64,000 bases of DNA from Ariolimax columbianus (GCA_036924085.1 JAVGWX010000011.1:16701108-16765107); one strand, 5' to 3'. Positions 1-10,856 are shown, counted from the stretch's first letter. Notes: a model not told the origin generated them from the sequence alone. Numbers and translations: made by a program.

Positions 1-120
1 GCCGTGACATTTCTGGTGTCGGATGCAGCAAGCGTTGTAACTGGTCACAGCCTGACGGTTGACTCTGGAAGACATCTTTCTGGGCCTATTGATTGATCGG
101 AACTAAAGAAGACAGCTTAA
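1..120 (+). pseudogene. 3' end of a type-1 SDR copy, cut by the window edge
   Basis: Frame 1 reads the C-terminal end of a short-chain dehydrogenase and closely matches the C-termini of the minus-strand SDR genes at 22.3, 39.3 and 54.5 kb (VTGHSL, VDSGR, GPID). A TGA at 94-96 replaces the Trp codon of the other copies, and the ancestral TAA lies at 118-120. Only about 40 residues are visible, so the state of the rest is unknown. The flank after it resembles, in reverse complement, the flank of the 22.3 kb gene. Confidence 0.8.
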
Positions 121-505
121 ATGTTCACTTTATTTAGTTCATGTATTTGCCTGGGGTGCAGAATTATTGTTAAAAAAAATGGTTTTTATTGATTGTAATA
201 TTTAAATGGTTGATGTAGCCAGATTTTTCATCCATGCTTAGTCATCTATTGGACCATAAATATGATGACTTGGATTAAGTAACAGTAATTTTATTATAAC
301 GTGCATGGATGATTATGTGAAAAGGACAATCTTATTTCAGAACACAAAATGGCGCCTTAGCCATCTAGCCTTTAGGATGATCGAGCAGTACGCGCATGTA
401 CAACACATTGAAGGACATGTACGCACCACTGGTGACATGCACCATGGAAGAACATGGAAACTTTATTCGTTTTTTTTGTGTGTGGTCCTTCTGAAATCTA
501 CAGAA

Positions 506-516
506 GAATGAAGGTT
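506..516. other. Empty target site for the LINE-B insertion
   Basis: The 11 bases here are the reverse complement of the target-site duplication aaccttcattc that flanks LINE-B in the units (for example 21873-21883). Here the flanks continue directly into one another with no LINE between. This copy therefore preserves the state before that insertion. Confidence 0.6.
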
Positions 517-614
517 CAACATGAAAATACATTTTTCTATCAGATTAGGATTTATGAATGGGTAGAAATATTTAAAAATATCATCGATAACCGTCATGCG
601 AGGTAACTGAGACA

Positions 615-905
615 GAGAGATGATAGAGGATCTAGTTTATGGCAATAGGCGAGTCAGTATTGATGAAAAAGTATTTGATTTCAGCGTGAGTCACAGCACA
701 CAATTGTCCATGTTCGTTTCGGTTGTAGGAAAGTGTGTAGCAGAAGGGTCCCAGGACAGCTGACAATGAGGTAGTGGAGTAGTCCAAAGTGGGTCACACC
801 AAAATACTTCTTACTAGAGGGCATCCACAAGCTAGTGAACAGGTGGACGTGTGTTTACCGGCACAGGGATTTTGTTCAAAAATAAAACGCACACAATTTC
901 TGATT
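615..905 (+). pseudogene. Mariner-family transposase relic
   Basis: Short blocks read as a Tc1/mariner-superfamily transposase. RRVSIDE lies near 645-670, matching the second helix-turn-helix region. RVPGQLT follows near 745-770. A C-terminal block of the form GIHKLVNRW then DFVQK lies near 815-880. The catalytic DD(D/E) core is absent, so the copy is internally deleted, and stops are present. The minus-strand fragments at 20.72-20.92 and 37.82-37.98 kb are the same relic in units 1 and 2. Confidence 0.6.
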
Positions 906-1001
906 CGCACCCCTATACAAATTTGATTAACAAAATTACAGTTACTTAATGGGTGGCTCTCGCACAACATTTGAACTGATTATGGGGAACGGCCAAATGT
1001 T

Positions 1002-1327
1002 CTTCTTCTTCTTCTGCGTACACAGTCAGACAGTAACCATTATTTTTTCGAAAAAAGCGGCGGTCATCCTGAGGCTCTCGCCACTGCCATAGAGCTTGTC
1101 TTGCAGTTCCACTGGCAATGGCCACATCTGCTCTCTCTGATCCTCGTATGTCGGGCAGTTCTGCAGCAGATGTTCAGTGGTCATTTTACCAGTACCGCAC
1201 GGGCATTCGTCGGTACACCCTATCTTCAATTTGTTGAATAGGTGGTACCTCAGTCTGTTGTGGCCAGTGCGAAGTCTGAAGACAACGACCTGCTCTCTTC
1301 GGTTCAACTGGTAATAGGCATCGTTTT
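1002..1327 (-). mobile_element. LINE-A (I-like non-LTR), short 5'-truncated copy with TSD
   Basis: On the minus strand this is only the last ~100 codons of the LINE-A ORF2, ending in the zinc-binding segment (CPCGTGKMTTEHLLQNCP) and a stop, then a (GAA)n tail at 1002-1017. The ORF piece 1026-1307 is uninterrupted. The target-site duplication ggccaaatgtt is at 991-1001 and 1328-1338. The host sequence is the inverted unit copy. It is a dead 3' fragment. Confidence 0.9.
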
Positions 1328-1354
1328 GGCCAAATGTTATAATACATTTCAGAC

Positions 1355-1570
1355 AATTTGAGACAAATTATTAGCTGTCCATAGTTGTCGATGAGAACCG
1401 CCAACAACATTCCTTTCGGCCCTTTTCCTGATGGATGTGGACGCGCATGTAACTGAACAGGCCAATGCCCGTACGATAACATGTGTTTGCATGGCAGGCA
1501 CAGGAGGTCTGCAGAAAGTGTTTGTGTTCTCGCTGTTCATAAATTCCAAGTCTCGCATCTGATCTATGCA
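1355..1570 (-). mobile_element. C2H2-tailed LINE 3' end (fragment)
   Basis: The minus strand shows a degenerate zinc-finger segment with the signature RTGIGLFSYMR, followed by the stretch that contains the tccatagttgtcgatgagaa 3'-end motif. This combination is typical of the C-terminus and 3' end of a widespread non-LTR family. Other copies are at 20.4, 37.5 and 63.6 kb. Only the finger and the 3' end survive. Confidence 0.6.
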
Positions 1571-2124
1571 GGGTTTGTGAGATATATATTGAAACATTTT
1601 TACATATTCCACATCTGAAAAAGAAAGAGAAGTACTTGTACATTTTTTCAAAATTCAATTGTATTTCGACAAAACATTTGACATGATCATGAAGTCTACG
1701 CCAAATTATGTGTGTGTTATGGCAATTGTGGCTACTGTAAACACTTATATTAAACGCTGACACTTTTAGGTTTGTATTCAATCTTTTTTAGTAGTTACAA
1801 AATGCTAGTAATTCTGTTGTATCTCTATCCCCTGGATTCTCACAAGAAAGGTACATAAACGACGGTCTCTCTATTTCCAAGACTCTGACGTTGTCGTTAC
1901 GTGCCATGACGCCAGAGGTCTAATTCTCTCATTTGGTTTGAATTTTATGTTCTAGATCGGGGATTCTCATGTTGCGTTCTTTAGAACTTTAGGGTTAGTA
2001 AAGACGACACTCATGGTAATGGGATAAACGTGATTTCCTAAAACGAGTCTTTTCTTATTTATAAAGTTCACTTCAAGTTGCGGTTACACGCAAATTATCA
2101 CTTTACAGCCGTGCTCAGTTATAT

Positions 2125-2600
2125 ATATATATATTCGAGGTTGCTTCAAAACGTACCCAGAATTAGTGGATTATATAGAAATAAGTTACAATAGAAGGAT
2201 CTACAGTACATTTCCTTCAAAGTAGTTCTCTTTGGCGACTACACACTTTTTCCAAAGCCCATACAGCTGCTGGAAACATTCGTGGAACCCATTCATTGAC
2301 CTCTCTCTCGGCTGTCTTGTCGCCCCATTCTTTGACACTTTTCTCGGCTGTCTTGTTGCCCCATTCTTTGACACTTTTCTCAGCTGTCTTGTCGCCCAAT
2401 TCTTTGACACTTTTCTCAGCTGTCTTGTCGCCCCATTCTTTGACACTTTTCTCAGCTGTCTTGTCGCCCCATTCTTTGACACTTTTCTCAGCTGTCTTGT
2501 CGCCCCATTCTTTGACACTTTTCTCAGCTGTCTTGTCGCCCAATTCTTTGACACTTTTCTCAGCTATCTTCAAAAACTGTTTACCAGAACAATGATGCAA
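2125..2600 (-). pseudogene. 3' end of a mariner-like element with an internal 36-bp minisatellite
   Basis: The minus-strand frame ends in a mariner-type C-terminus (FQQLYGLWKKCVVAKENYFEG) at about 2205-2285. The sequence ggtacgttttgaagcaacc then runs to cg at about 2133-2157, next to an alternating TA run. That resembles a mariner terminal inverted repeat at a TA target. Between the C-terminus and the upstream sequence a 36-bp unit is repeated, giving KSVKEWGDKTAE over and over. The transposase core is absent. Assignment to mariner rests on the C-terminal pattern and the end sequence. Confidence 0.5.
2305..2572. repeat. 36-bp coding-length minisatellite, about 7.5 copies
   Basis: The unit is ctgtcttgtcgccccattct followed by ttgacacttttctcag, head to tail with few differences (cccc/ccaa, cggc/cagc). 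As 36 is divisible by three and the unit has few stops, three overlapping frames stay open for 100-130 codons on both strands. I read these ORFs as by-products of the repeat. Confidence 0.9.
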
Positions 2601-3656
2601 AGTATGCGCTGCTTTAGATGATAGGCTGTAAACTCAAATAACACGAAAGCTAACACCGCATCAAGTGAAAGGCTCAAGTGCCTCGTTAGGTACAATTCCT
2701 TATCCAGGGGTACAATACAACTTTCTTATATTTTTTTTTGCAACGAATATTTCAGTAGAACTATATAGCTATGAATGTGTTTATATAAAAATATCAAACG
2801 TGAATGAGATACATTTTCAGTTAACCAGTTTTGGTCAATACAAGATTTTCTAATACAGTAGTGCAGTTTTTTCATTGAGGTAGGTTTCGTAAATTGAAGC
2901 TTATATATTTGAAATGAACTATATTTTTACATTGTCGTTTATTACATATTATAGAAGAAACTATAAACAGAACAATGATTTGATATGCTCATCTGATACA
3001 GTAATTACGTTATTAATGCATCATATTTAGCAGCAAACAGGGTAGACATATAATATAACGGTCTATGTGATAACAGTTTGTACATTCTTTTTCCTAAATA
3101 CTTTTTTGGCAAACATGTTTTGTTGTCTGAAACAATTTCCTTGTTTTAAGTAGCTTTACATTTTCAGTTTTTTCTTGACTTTAATTGGATGTATATTTTT
3201 GAGTTACCCGAGAAGTATCCTATAAATGATAACTTTTCTATTTTTGTGTGTTCTGACTGGAAGTGTGCATTCCAACTTTCTACACATATAATAGTGATAA
3301 GTATACTCACTACTTGATGGCAACCATTTCTAATTTGTTAGTGAAAAATTAGTTCGAAAATACTTGACCAATTTAATTAACGATTTAGTTAATCTGGACA
3401 TTGACAATCCATTTCCTGTTTTATGTTTCGGATATTCTATCTTCTCTTTTAATACGACAACGATAAGGAAATACGTCAGACTTGTTCTTGTGTTGTCTTT
3501 TAACTTTCGTTCTCTCAATGATTTTGAAATAAAACAATGTGTAAATTTAATCATTATTTGCATTGAACTTGACTTGGTCATTATATGTATTAATCAGAAT
3601 TCGTATTAAACAGATGCTTACATAGCATGTGTCTTTGCTTGTTTAATACTTACATA

Positions 3657-3680
3657 TGTATGTGTGTGTGTGTGTGTGTG
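3657..3680. repeat. (TG)n microsatellite
   Basis: A run of tg dinucleotides, within the block that corresponds in reverse complement to the CA-rich stretch near 18.17-18.21 kb. Confidence 0.9.
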
Positions 3681-4079
3681 TTTATACATGATATAAATAC
3701 GTGTATGTTCGTTAACGTGTGTATTTGTCTGTGTGTAAATGGAACTGCATCTTGTTTATGTAATACTCAACTGGCGTATTACGTTTGCCCACAACTTGTG
3801 AAACAAGTATCCAACCTTCAGACACAGTTGACAAACACATTAAGCTTAAGGGCGTCTCTCAAGACTTCACGATGACGCAAACAGAAAGCATTAAATATAA
3901 AGCACCAGGACCTTAAATTGTGCTATCTATTGTCAAAACTGTAATACATGAATCTCCCTGGTCGCATTTGTATTTAACCAAATAACAAATATCAGTAAAT
4001 CGACAACACTGAGCAAATACATCAAACTGAAGATAGTCGACTGGAATACGATAATATAATTAATACGCGAGTATATGGA

Positions 4080-4566
4080 TGTGAACAGCCTGAACAGCCT
4101 GAAGAAATTATGGCAGAGTATTAACAAAATGATAAAAGTAAAAGTCATGAGAGGCTGTGTTTCTCCTGTGACAGCTTATGGCTGTGAATCATGGACGATT
4201 ACCAAAACTTCTAGACAAAATGTTACAGAAAGAGCCTCAAAATACCCTGGACAGAGAAAAAAACAAATTTAGACATTCGGGAAGAGTTGAGCATAGAGGA
4301 GAACTGGTTTATCAATTCAATTTTGGCTAGAAAATGCAAATACTTTGGTCACATCAAGAGACACAACGGTCTTGAGAGAACGGTGATGGAAGGTATGGTG
4401 CCAGGCAAAAGAGGAAGGGGTAGACCAAGCAGACGATAGCACCAAGATATCCATGAATGGCTGGGTGTGACTGTGGCGGAGGCTGGAGTTTTGGCAAGAG
4501 ATCGAGTTTTTTTCAGACAATGATGGGAGCGACGTTCTACAAAGGACATGCTACATGATGATGATA
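4080..4566 (+). mobile_element. RTE-like non-LTR 3' end (relic)
   Basis: Plus-strand blocks match the C-terminal part of RTE-type reverse transcriptases: AYGCESWTITKT near 4175-4210, then KCKYFGHIKRHNGLERTVME near 4330-4390, GKRGRGRP and a V-AEAGVLARDR block up to about 4505, ending in a short (ATG)n tail at 4556-4566. Frameshifts are present. Related copies are at 18.49-19.12, 35.61-36.24 and 62.39-62.62 kb. Relative to the unit it sits at a different site from the copy in units 1 and 2. Confidence 0.8.
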
Positions 4567-4639
4567 TGGATGTGAAAGCTGGAACATGTCCAAAACTCAC
4601 GAACAAAGGATTAACTCATAAGAAAATAAACATCGCTGA

Positions 4640-5450
4640 CAAATATTGAATATTTGCTTAGACGAATTTAAGGCCAACAAGCAAATATTGTTAGAGAACA
4701 AAGAGCAATTTGTTTCTGCTATCGTAATCAGGGTTTACTCACGAATCATTTCACGTTCAAGAGGTAAATCACAAGAAAGTGGAGGGGGGCTGGAGGGGGA
4801 GGGGCGGGGGGCAAATAAGACATGTTGCGCAGCAGCAAATATATTCATAAAATGTGTGGCTAAGTTTCGCAATGAACTGAGGGGGAGACTAAAATACATA
4901 CATATAAGACACACACACTCACGTATATACACACATACATACACATATATCTACCTACATAAATATTAATAATAATTAGAGAGCAAACAGCAACATGTTT
5001 CTACTATCGTAGTACTCAGGGCTTACTTCCGAATCCTTTCACATTCAACAGGTAAATAACAAGACAGTGGAGGGTGACTCAAATAAGACATGTTACTCAG
5101 CAGCAAATATATACATACAATGTGTGGCTAAGTTACGCAATGAACTGAGGTAGAGACTAGAATACATACATACACGAAAGATGCACGCACGTATATACAC
5201 ACACAAACACACACACATACATACACATATACCTACCTACCTAAATATTAATAATAATTAGAGAGCAAACAGCAAATATGTTTGTACTATCGGACTAGGG
5301 AAGCCTTTTCCTGTTCAAAAGGTAAGGAAAAAGGCAGCGGGGATAAATAACAAATTTTTCCCAACAACAACTATATACATAACATTTGCTTGCTAAGTTA
5401 CGCAATCAACCGAGATAGAGACTCAAATACATACATACATAAATACATAC
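4640..5450. repeat. Three imperfect ~290-bp tandem repeats
   Basis: Each copy starts with gagagcaaacagcaa-like sequence, passes through a cgttcaacaggtaaa motif, then gctaagttacgcaat and a CA/TA-rich end. The starts lie near 4690, 4980 and 5262. Diverged two-copy versions occur at 26.75-27.48 and 43.75-44.49 kb. It may be a small satellite or a SINE-like repeat. I see no pol III boxes. Confidence 0.6.
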
Positions 5451-5454
5451 ATTC

Positions 5455-6096
5455 CAACATATATGCATACATACATACAAACATGCCTGCATGCAGGTAG
5501 GCAGGTAGGCAGACATGCATATATACACACAGACAGGCACACAAATACATACACACACAGAAACACACACACAGACACACAAACAGGATGTTTAAACACA
5601 GACACATGCACACATACACACACGCACACACAGACAATCCCATCCACTCACCAAACCACACACCCGAACTACTTGTCAACTCGATCCCATCCACTAACAC
5701 ACCCACCCACACACATACACAGACACACGTACATATAGATACAAAGACAAAAATACACATAGACACATTTACACAGATACACACACACAAACTCCCAGCC
5801 ATAAAGACACACAGTCACACAGACACACACGCAGGCACACATACACACTCACAGACAAATAGAAACACGCCCACACACCCACTGGCACACATACACACAC
5901 ATACATACACACAGTCACTCAAACAGACACAACCACGCAGATAGACACGCAGACACACACATAAAGACACACAGACGAATACACACAGAGACACACACAA
6001 AGACACACAGAGAAACACAAGCACACACACACTCAGACACAGCAAAACAGACACACATACACACATACAAACAGACACACACATACACACAGACAT
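5455..6096. repeat. CA-rich low-complexity block (ACAC/ACAT/CAGACA)
   Basis: About 640 bases consist almost only of degenerate cacacA, cataca and cagaca words on the plus strand. Long open frames on both strands (Thr/His-rich or Cys/Val-rich) follow from the composition and are not genes. Confidence 0.9.
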
Positions 6097-6795
6097 GGTA
6101 TGTGCTGTTTACACCAGAAGTGACGTCAGCATGCGCATCGTGCGTATATTCATTTGAAAACGCCTCTTATTATGTTTCGTGTTAAAGCTGCGAGCTAGAG
6201 TTATGCGACGTACCCCGCGAGAAATAGCAATCAACCCGTGCAATGTTGTGTAACTGTCGAGCTCTAGGGTTATTGGGTTTCTCGGCTGTCCTTCGTGGAT
6301 ATGGTCTACTGAAACGTCCGTTGATAGCGGACGTTAACGACTCGTGTTGGAGAAGGTGGTGCTCTTGCTGTGGATGATCTTGCACATAGTTAATTCAGCT
6401 TTCAATGACGTTTCTTTTTGGAAGATTACATCTTCTTCTCATATATCTCTAGGCTTACTTTAGAAGGCGGGCCGGATTTATCTCTTCTGTTATGCAATAT
6501 AACATTTATCAGAACACTCACTGTTACGGGGTTTACCTTCTTGATCCCCATCTCTTTGGCACGCATTGGATTATACAGAAGGAAACGACCTGGATAAACC
6601 ATCTTATGTATTCCAAGGGAGGGAACACGATCCAATGCAGCCCCTGTTCAAGATATAATCCGATTAGTTTCAAAATATAAGTGCGCATCGCTTCTACTGT
6701 ATCAGGTTTTACCAAAAAAATGAAGTAAATTATGCATAAGCAGATAGGCACAGAGGCAATTCAATCATGTTCACCTAAATATATCGAGAATTGAG
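6097..6795. other. Intergenic; upstream flank of the 6.9 kb SDR pseudogene
   Basis: I see no gene here. From about 6640 the sequence resembles 45.63-45.80 kb, the flank just upstream of the type-2 SDR in unit 3. The first 150 bases share a diverged motif (tatgtgctgtttaca, cgtca) with 63.11-63.17 kb, hinting at another dispersed repeat. Confidence 0.4.
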
Positions 6796-6799
6796 CTGG

Positions 6800-6810
6800 T
6801 ATATATATAA
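6800..6810 (+). promoter_or_regulatory. TATA-box-like element of a type-2 SDR copy
   Basis: The sequence tatatatataa follows a gagctgg motif about 110 bases before the ATG at 6920. The same motif and spacing recur before the other plus-strand SDR copies (12084, 29723, 45802), strongest here and at 45802. A TATA role is inference. Confidence 0.4.
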
Positions 6811-6919
6811 CGAGGTATTGCCTTGGAAGTAGGATCTATGTTTTGAAATTGACAAGTACGAAACTATTCTTCTGATGGGGTTGATTTATTTTTCCCCTGT
6901 GAAGCAACATTTTAACAAT

Positions 6920-7641
6920 ATGGCATCACTGCAGGACATATTTGCTATAACGACAGAATCAGGATCTGGAATAGGAGAAGCGGTTGCAATCAAGTTTTCT
7001 CATCTGGGTGCAAAGGTCACAATTTGTGGGCGTGATCAGGAAAAGCTGAACTCCGTGTTGACCACAATTCTGAAGATCAATTTTTGACAAAAGGACAAGA
7101 TCGTCTCAGTTCAAGATGACGTAATGTTTCCCAGACATACTGATTGCCAATGCTGGGTTTGCTGGTCTCGATCAGTCAGTGTCAGTTGTCACTGAGGAAC
7201 TGTTTTACAAAGTTATGGACACCAATCTCAAATCACTGTTTTTCCTGATCCAACAAGCTGTACTAAACCTGGAGAAGTCTAAAGGGAACCTCGTCTGCAT
7301 GTCATCTGTTTCTGAGACTATGGCTGTTCCAGCTGGTCAAGGTTATGCTTTTGCTTGATCAACTTGTCCGTTGTTTAAGCACAACGGAAATCCGTGTGAA
7401 TTGCAGAAACCCTGGCTTTGTTCCAACCCATATATTGACACATCACAGCAACGACATCCAGAAGCTCAACAGCTCTCGTTTAAGCTTTGGGTTAGATAAA
7501 CAACCTCAGAAAACGAGGCTGACAACTGCAGACGATGTAGCTGAAACCGTGACATGTCTGGCATCGGAAGCAGTAGGTGTGATAACTGGTGTAAACAGGA
7601 AGGTTGATGGTGGAAGATGTTTATCTCGACCTGGTGACTGA
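6920..7641 (+). pseudogene. Type-2 SDR pseudogene
   Basis: The ATG at 6920 starts an SDR reading with the cofactor-binding motif ESGSGIGEA and GRD at the end of beta-2, stopping at 7085-7087. It resumes in other frames through a degraded NAG motif (about 7150) to a C-terminus ending at 7641. The stretch between beta-3 and the NAG motif is shortened. The YxxxK active-site segment is deleted or out of frame near 7340-7360. It belongs to the same family as the 12.2, 29.8 and 45.9 kb copies. Confidence 0.85.
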
Positions 7642-7684
7642 TCGAAACTAGATTATGCAGCATAACATTGATTTAATTGATTTT

Positions 7685-9289
7685 GATTAATTTGGACCAC
7701 ATGTACAATATTCTCGCTTTCAATCAAACCCCAAAACACAAAATTAATGCTAAATGACAAATTCCTGCAGCCAAACGACAACCCACACTATCTGGGAGTC
7801 ACATTTGGTCAGCGCATGACATGGAAAAGTCAGATCGAGAGAAACCGAATGAGAGCCAGAGAAAGAATGGCAATCATGAAGAAACTTGCTGGAACAAGCT
7901 GGAGAGCAGACGAGAGTATACTAAAGAAACTGTACACTGGAAGAGTGAGACCAGTTCTCGAGTATGGCATTGTGGTATGGACAACAGCAGCAAAGGCGAA
8001 CTTCGATAAAGTTAACAAACTTCAAAACCAAGACATGAGAATTATAACAGGAGGCATGAAGTCAACGCCACTTGTAGAACTTGAAAAGATTACAAAACTG
8101 CAATCCATGACCGACAGAAGATACTGCAGAGCCCAGCTTCAGTCAGAGAAACTCCGAAGGCTGACTGACCACCCAATGCACCAGAGACTAAAGAATTTGG
8201 GAAATGGGAAACTAAAGCGGAGAAACTTTGCAGAAATATCCAAAGCAAAGATGCACGAAGATTCCATAAACGCACTAACAACACCAAAGCTCATCACTAC
8301 TGTACGAAAACCTACCTGGAGGCAGGATATATTTCCAGAGGTGGTAGAAAATATACCATATATTGGAAACAAAAACTGCCAGACTGAAAAAGAAAGGAGA
8401 GATACTACCCTAAGCTTTATATCGAAAAACTACCCAAGCATGGACTGGACCCATGCATACACCGACGGTTCTGTAACAAACACTACACAGAACGGAGGGG
8501 CAGGAGCATTCCTGAACCTACCAAATGGCAGAAAAATAACACTGTCATTCGCTACTGGTAAGTACCCAAGCAATTTCAGAGCGGAGGCAGAGGCACTGAG
8601 GGCGGCAGTGAAAGAAATGGTGACACATAAAGAAAATGAAAACCATATAGTCCTGCTTACAGATGCTCTCGCCGTAATCACAGCCCTAAAAAGCCAAAAA
8701 AACACTGAGCTTAATGACTTAAGAGCAGCACTCTGTCAACTATGCCAGCAGTCCGCACCAAAAAGGGTAGTGGTACAGTGGGTCCCATCACACTGCAACA
8801 TCCAAGGCAACGAGGAGGCAGACAGACTGGCAAAAGAAGGTGCAAGACCACCACAAACAGATACTAGTATGACATACGAAGAGTCAAAACGGCTTATTAA
8901 AGCCAGATACATGACCAAATGGGAAACTGAACATACCGGCTACACCAAAAACGATGCCTATTACCAGTTGAACAGAAGAGAGCAGGTCGTTGTCTTCAGA
9001 CTTCTCACTGGCCACAATAAACTGAGGTACCACCTATTCAACAAATTGAAGATAGGTGGTACCGACGAATGCCCCTGTGGTACCGAGAAAATGACCGCTG
9101 AGCATCTGCTGCAGAAGTGCCCGACATACGAGGATCAGAGAGAGCAGATGTGGCCATCACCAGTGGAACCACAAGACAAGCTCTATGGCAGTGTCGACAG
9201 CCTCAGGATGACCACCGCTTTTGTCGAAAAAATAATTGTTTCTGTCGGACTGCGTACGATGAAGAAGAAGAAGAAGAAGATTTATTTGG
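7685..9289 (+). mobile_element. LINE-A insertion, 5'-truncated, with near-perfect TSD
   Basis: The element body is about 7696-9278. It starts within the reverse transcriptase thumb and ends in a (GAA)n tail. The flanks carry gattaatttgg (7685-7695) and gatttatttgg (9279-9289), an 11-bp target-site duplication with one mismatch. It landed in the 3' flank of the SDR pseudogene: the sequence after it (9300-9800) resembles the 3' flank of the unit-3 SDR at 46.74-47.0 kb. Confidence 0.9.
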
Positions 9290-9300
9290 TACATTTCTAG
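7747..9300 (+). CDS. LINE-A ORF2 C-terminal part: RT thumb, RNase H, zinc segment
   Basis: A 517-codon frame. Residues ~1-200 are the RT thumb and linker (YLGVTFGQRMTWKSQIERNR, PVLEYGIVVW). An RNase H domain follows with YTDGS, AEAEALRAAV, LLTDALAV and WVPSHCNIQGNEEAD, supplying the Asp-Glu-Asp-Asp set. It ends with the ECPCGTEKMTAEHLLQKCP zinc-binding segment. The usual TGA after the last conserved residues reads GGA here, so the frame runs through the GAA tail as poly-Lys. The RT palm is missing, so it cannot mobilise itself. The ATG is not a natural start. Confidence 0.85.
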   Translation: MLNDKFLQPNDNPHYLGVTFGQRMTWKSQIERNRMRARERMAIMKKLAGTSWRADESILKKLYTGRVRPVLEYGIVVWTTAAKANFDKVNKLQNQDMRIITGGMKSTPLVELEKITKLQSMTDRRYCRAQLQSEKLRRLTDHPMHQRLKNLGNGKLKRRNFAEISKAKMHEDSINALTTPKLITTVRKPTWRQDIFPEVVENIPYIGNKNCQTEKERRDTTLSFISKNYPSMDWTHAYTDGSVTNTTQNGGAGAFLNLPNGRKITLSFATGKYPSNFRAEAEALRAAVKEMVTHKENENHIVLLTDALAVITALKSQKNTELNDLRAALCQLCQQSAPKRVVVQWVPSHCNIQGNEEADRLAKEGARPPQTDTSMTYEESKRLIKARYMTKWETEHTGYTKNDAYYQLNRREQVVVFRLLTGHNKLRYHLFNKLKIGGTDECPCGTEKMTAEHLLQKCPTYEDQREQMWPSPVEPQDKLYGSVDSLRMTTAFVEKIIVSVGLRTMKKKKKKIYLVHF

Positions 9301-10595
9301 CATGTGATGTAGAAGCTGTGTTAAAAATTGTGTGTTGTTGAATGTAATATATAAAAGAAAAGGTAGCTAGACTGACTTATCCCTGTCCTATCAACTCTTA
9401 CAACATAAATACCATTATTTTATAAATTATAAGAAACCGGAACATGTTATAAGAAGGATTAGCGTGTGAAACAATTTATGAAAGATATGTACATATTCGA
9501 CATTTGAGAATAGTTTTAATTGAATGTTGTTAGATCTTCAATCATATTTAGGTAAAGCATGTGACACAATTCTGAAGTCCATGGCAAACTGTTTTGTCTG
9601 TTATTGCAGTTCTGGTTTATGTAATAAACTACATTACATGAACAAATTGCAAGATTGATATTAAACCTTTGGTAGACTGTTTCGAAATGGTGCCAAAGTT
9701 GTTTTATTTCTAATCTGTGATCTTTTGGATTTCCATGAAAAAGTTTATATAGTCTGTCTTTTAATTCATAAACAAGGTCCGAGGCAATATTCTACTAACC
9801 TGCATATTAGATCCATCTGATTTTTCGCATGCTTAATTTCTCGTCCCATTTTGCTCATAGGCGTATCTCCTTAATATCTTAATTAATCAATTGATTGTTT
9901 GTGTCGCCATTTATGTACAATCGCAAAAATGGCACCAATATGCAACAATTAGTACATCCCTTCTGTCACCATTAGACCCCAAGGTTGTATCAACTATGCA
10001 GCTAAGTTAATGTTGCTTAAAGTATTTGAATTTTGAAATGTGTTTGTTGTCATTTTATGTACACTAAGCATTTATTCATAGCATTTCCTCGCATGCAGTT
10101 CCATATGTACGTTGTGCTTGTTCCCATTTTTCCTCAATACTGGCCCCTTCATCTAGCTGCTCCAGTGCTTGATACATCTTACTGTTATACGGAACTCGTT
10201 TTTATACAATTTGTGTTGTTCCAAAATCATGAAGAGCGCGACGGTCAAAAGACAACAGAAGAACAGTCTAGCGTATTACGTTATCTTTGTCGTATTTAAA
10301 TAGAAGATAGAAGATGCGAAACATAAACCAGGAAATGGATAGCAATGTCCTGATTTATGTTAAATAAATTGATCAAGTATTGTCAAACAAGTTAATAGCT
10401 CACAAATTAATAATTGGATAAATAATGTAATGGATATACTTGTCCTTATTTTATGTGTAGAAACGTGGAATACGAGCTGCGAGCGGTAACATTCAAATGA
10501 AGTAATGTAATCATGTATAGAATGACTCTCCAGAATAAGACCCAATAAATTGCAATCAAAGTCTAGAAGTACTTAAAAATGTAGATCGCTAAATG
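9301..10595. other. AT-rich flank, old copy of unit sequence; no gene seen
   Basis: Blocks resemble unit flanks in direct orientation: 9300-9600 with 46.74-47.0 kb, 9600-9760 with 13.67-13.80 kb and 10240-10590 with 18.33-18.48 plus 19.14-19.26 kb. The last block passes straight through the place where units 1 and 2 carry the RTE fragment, so it looks like an empty site. Confidence 0.5.
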
Positions 10596-10604
10596 GCTTG
10601 GCTT

Positions 10605-10835
10605 GGCTTCGTTCGTTCACAATCTCCCGCTACCAAGCCCTGAAATGGCTTAAGTAGCAGAATGTAGTCCACATAACGGAATGCGTTGTGTCGCAGTTTA
10701 CAGCTTGACTGCGATATTTGCACCTTTCGGTCCAGACATCCGACTTCAGTACACATTTTTGAGTACCGGGTTAGCATTCCCTCTTCGATCCCCTTTCCTT
10801 AGCCAGTCTGCCCTGCTGCAGACTGTTATCCAGGA
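10605..10835 (-). mobile_element. GAA-SINE fragment (putative tRNA-headed retroposon)
   Basis: The minus strand matches the 3' two thirds of the family seen best at 34003-34368. It includes the aagtcggatgtctggaccga core and the ctacttaagccatttcaggg block. It ends near a cttcgttcg remnant of the GAA tail. The left edge of the 17-kb duplication lies within it. Confidence 0.6.
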
Positions 10836-10856
10836 TCAAAGTTTGCTGTAAACTAC

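Larger units (their letters stand above)
121..4075 (-). repeat. Inverted, rearranged partial copy of the SDR-unit flank
   Basis: Reading along the plus strand, blocks match the reverse complement of unit 1: about 300-440 with 22.0-22.1 kb, 610-1000 with 20.6-20.9 kb, 1340-1560 with 20.4-20.6 kb, 2880-3020 with 19.4-19.5 kb, 3500-3620 with 18.3 kb and 3640-4070 with 17.8-18.2 kb. A short block at 1790-2040 is instead in the same orientation as 13.8-13.96 kb. Divergence is visibly greater than between units 1 and 2, so this copy is older. Between the named fragments I see only AT-rich non-coding sequence, notably 2620-3600. Confidence 0.7.

Noticed and set aside
2217..2621. Repeat proteins of 99-129 codons on both strands
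   Set aside because: Same effect from a 36-bp minisatellite. Only the short C-terminal mariner-like block has family support.
5398..6096. Long Cys/Val-rich and Thr/His-rich ORFs on both strands
   Set aside because: They lie wholly within degenerate CA-rich repeats. The composition removes stop codons, and no domain or start context is seen.
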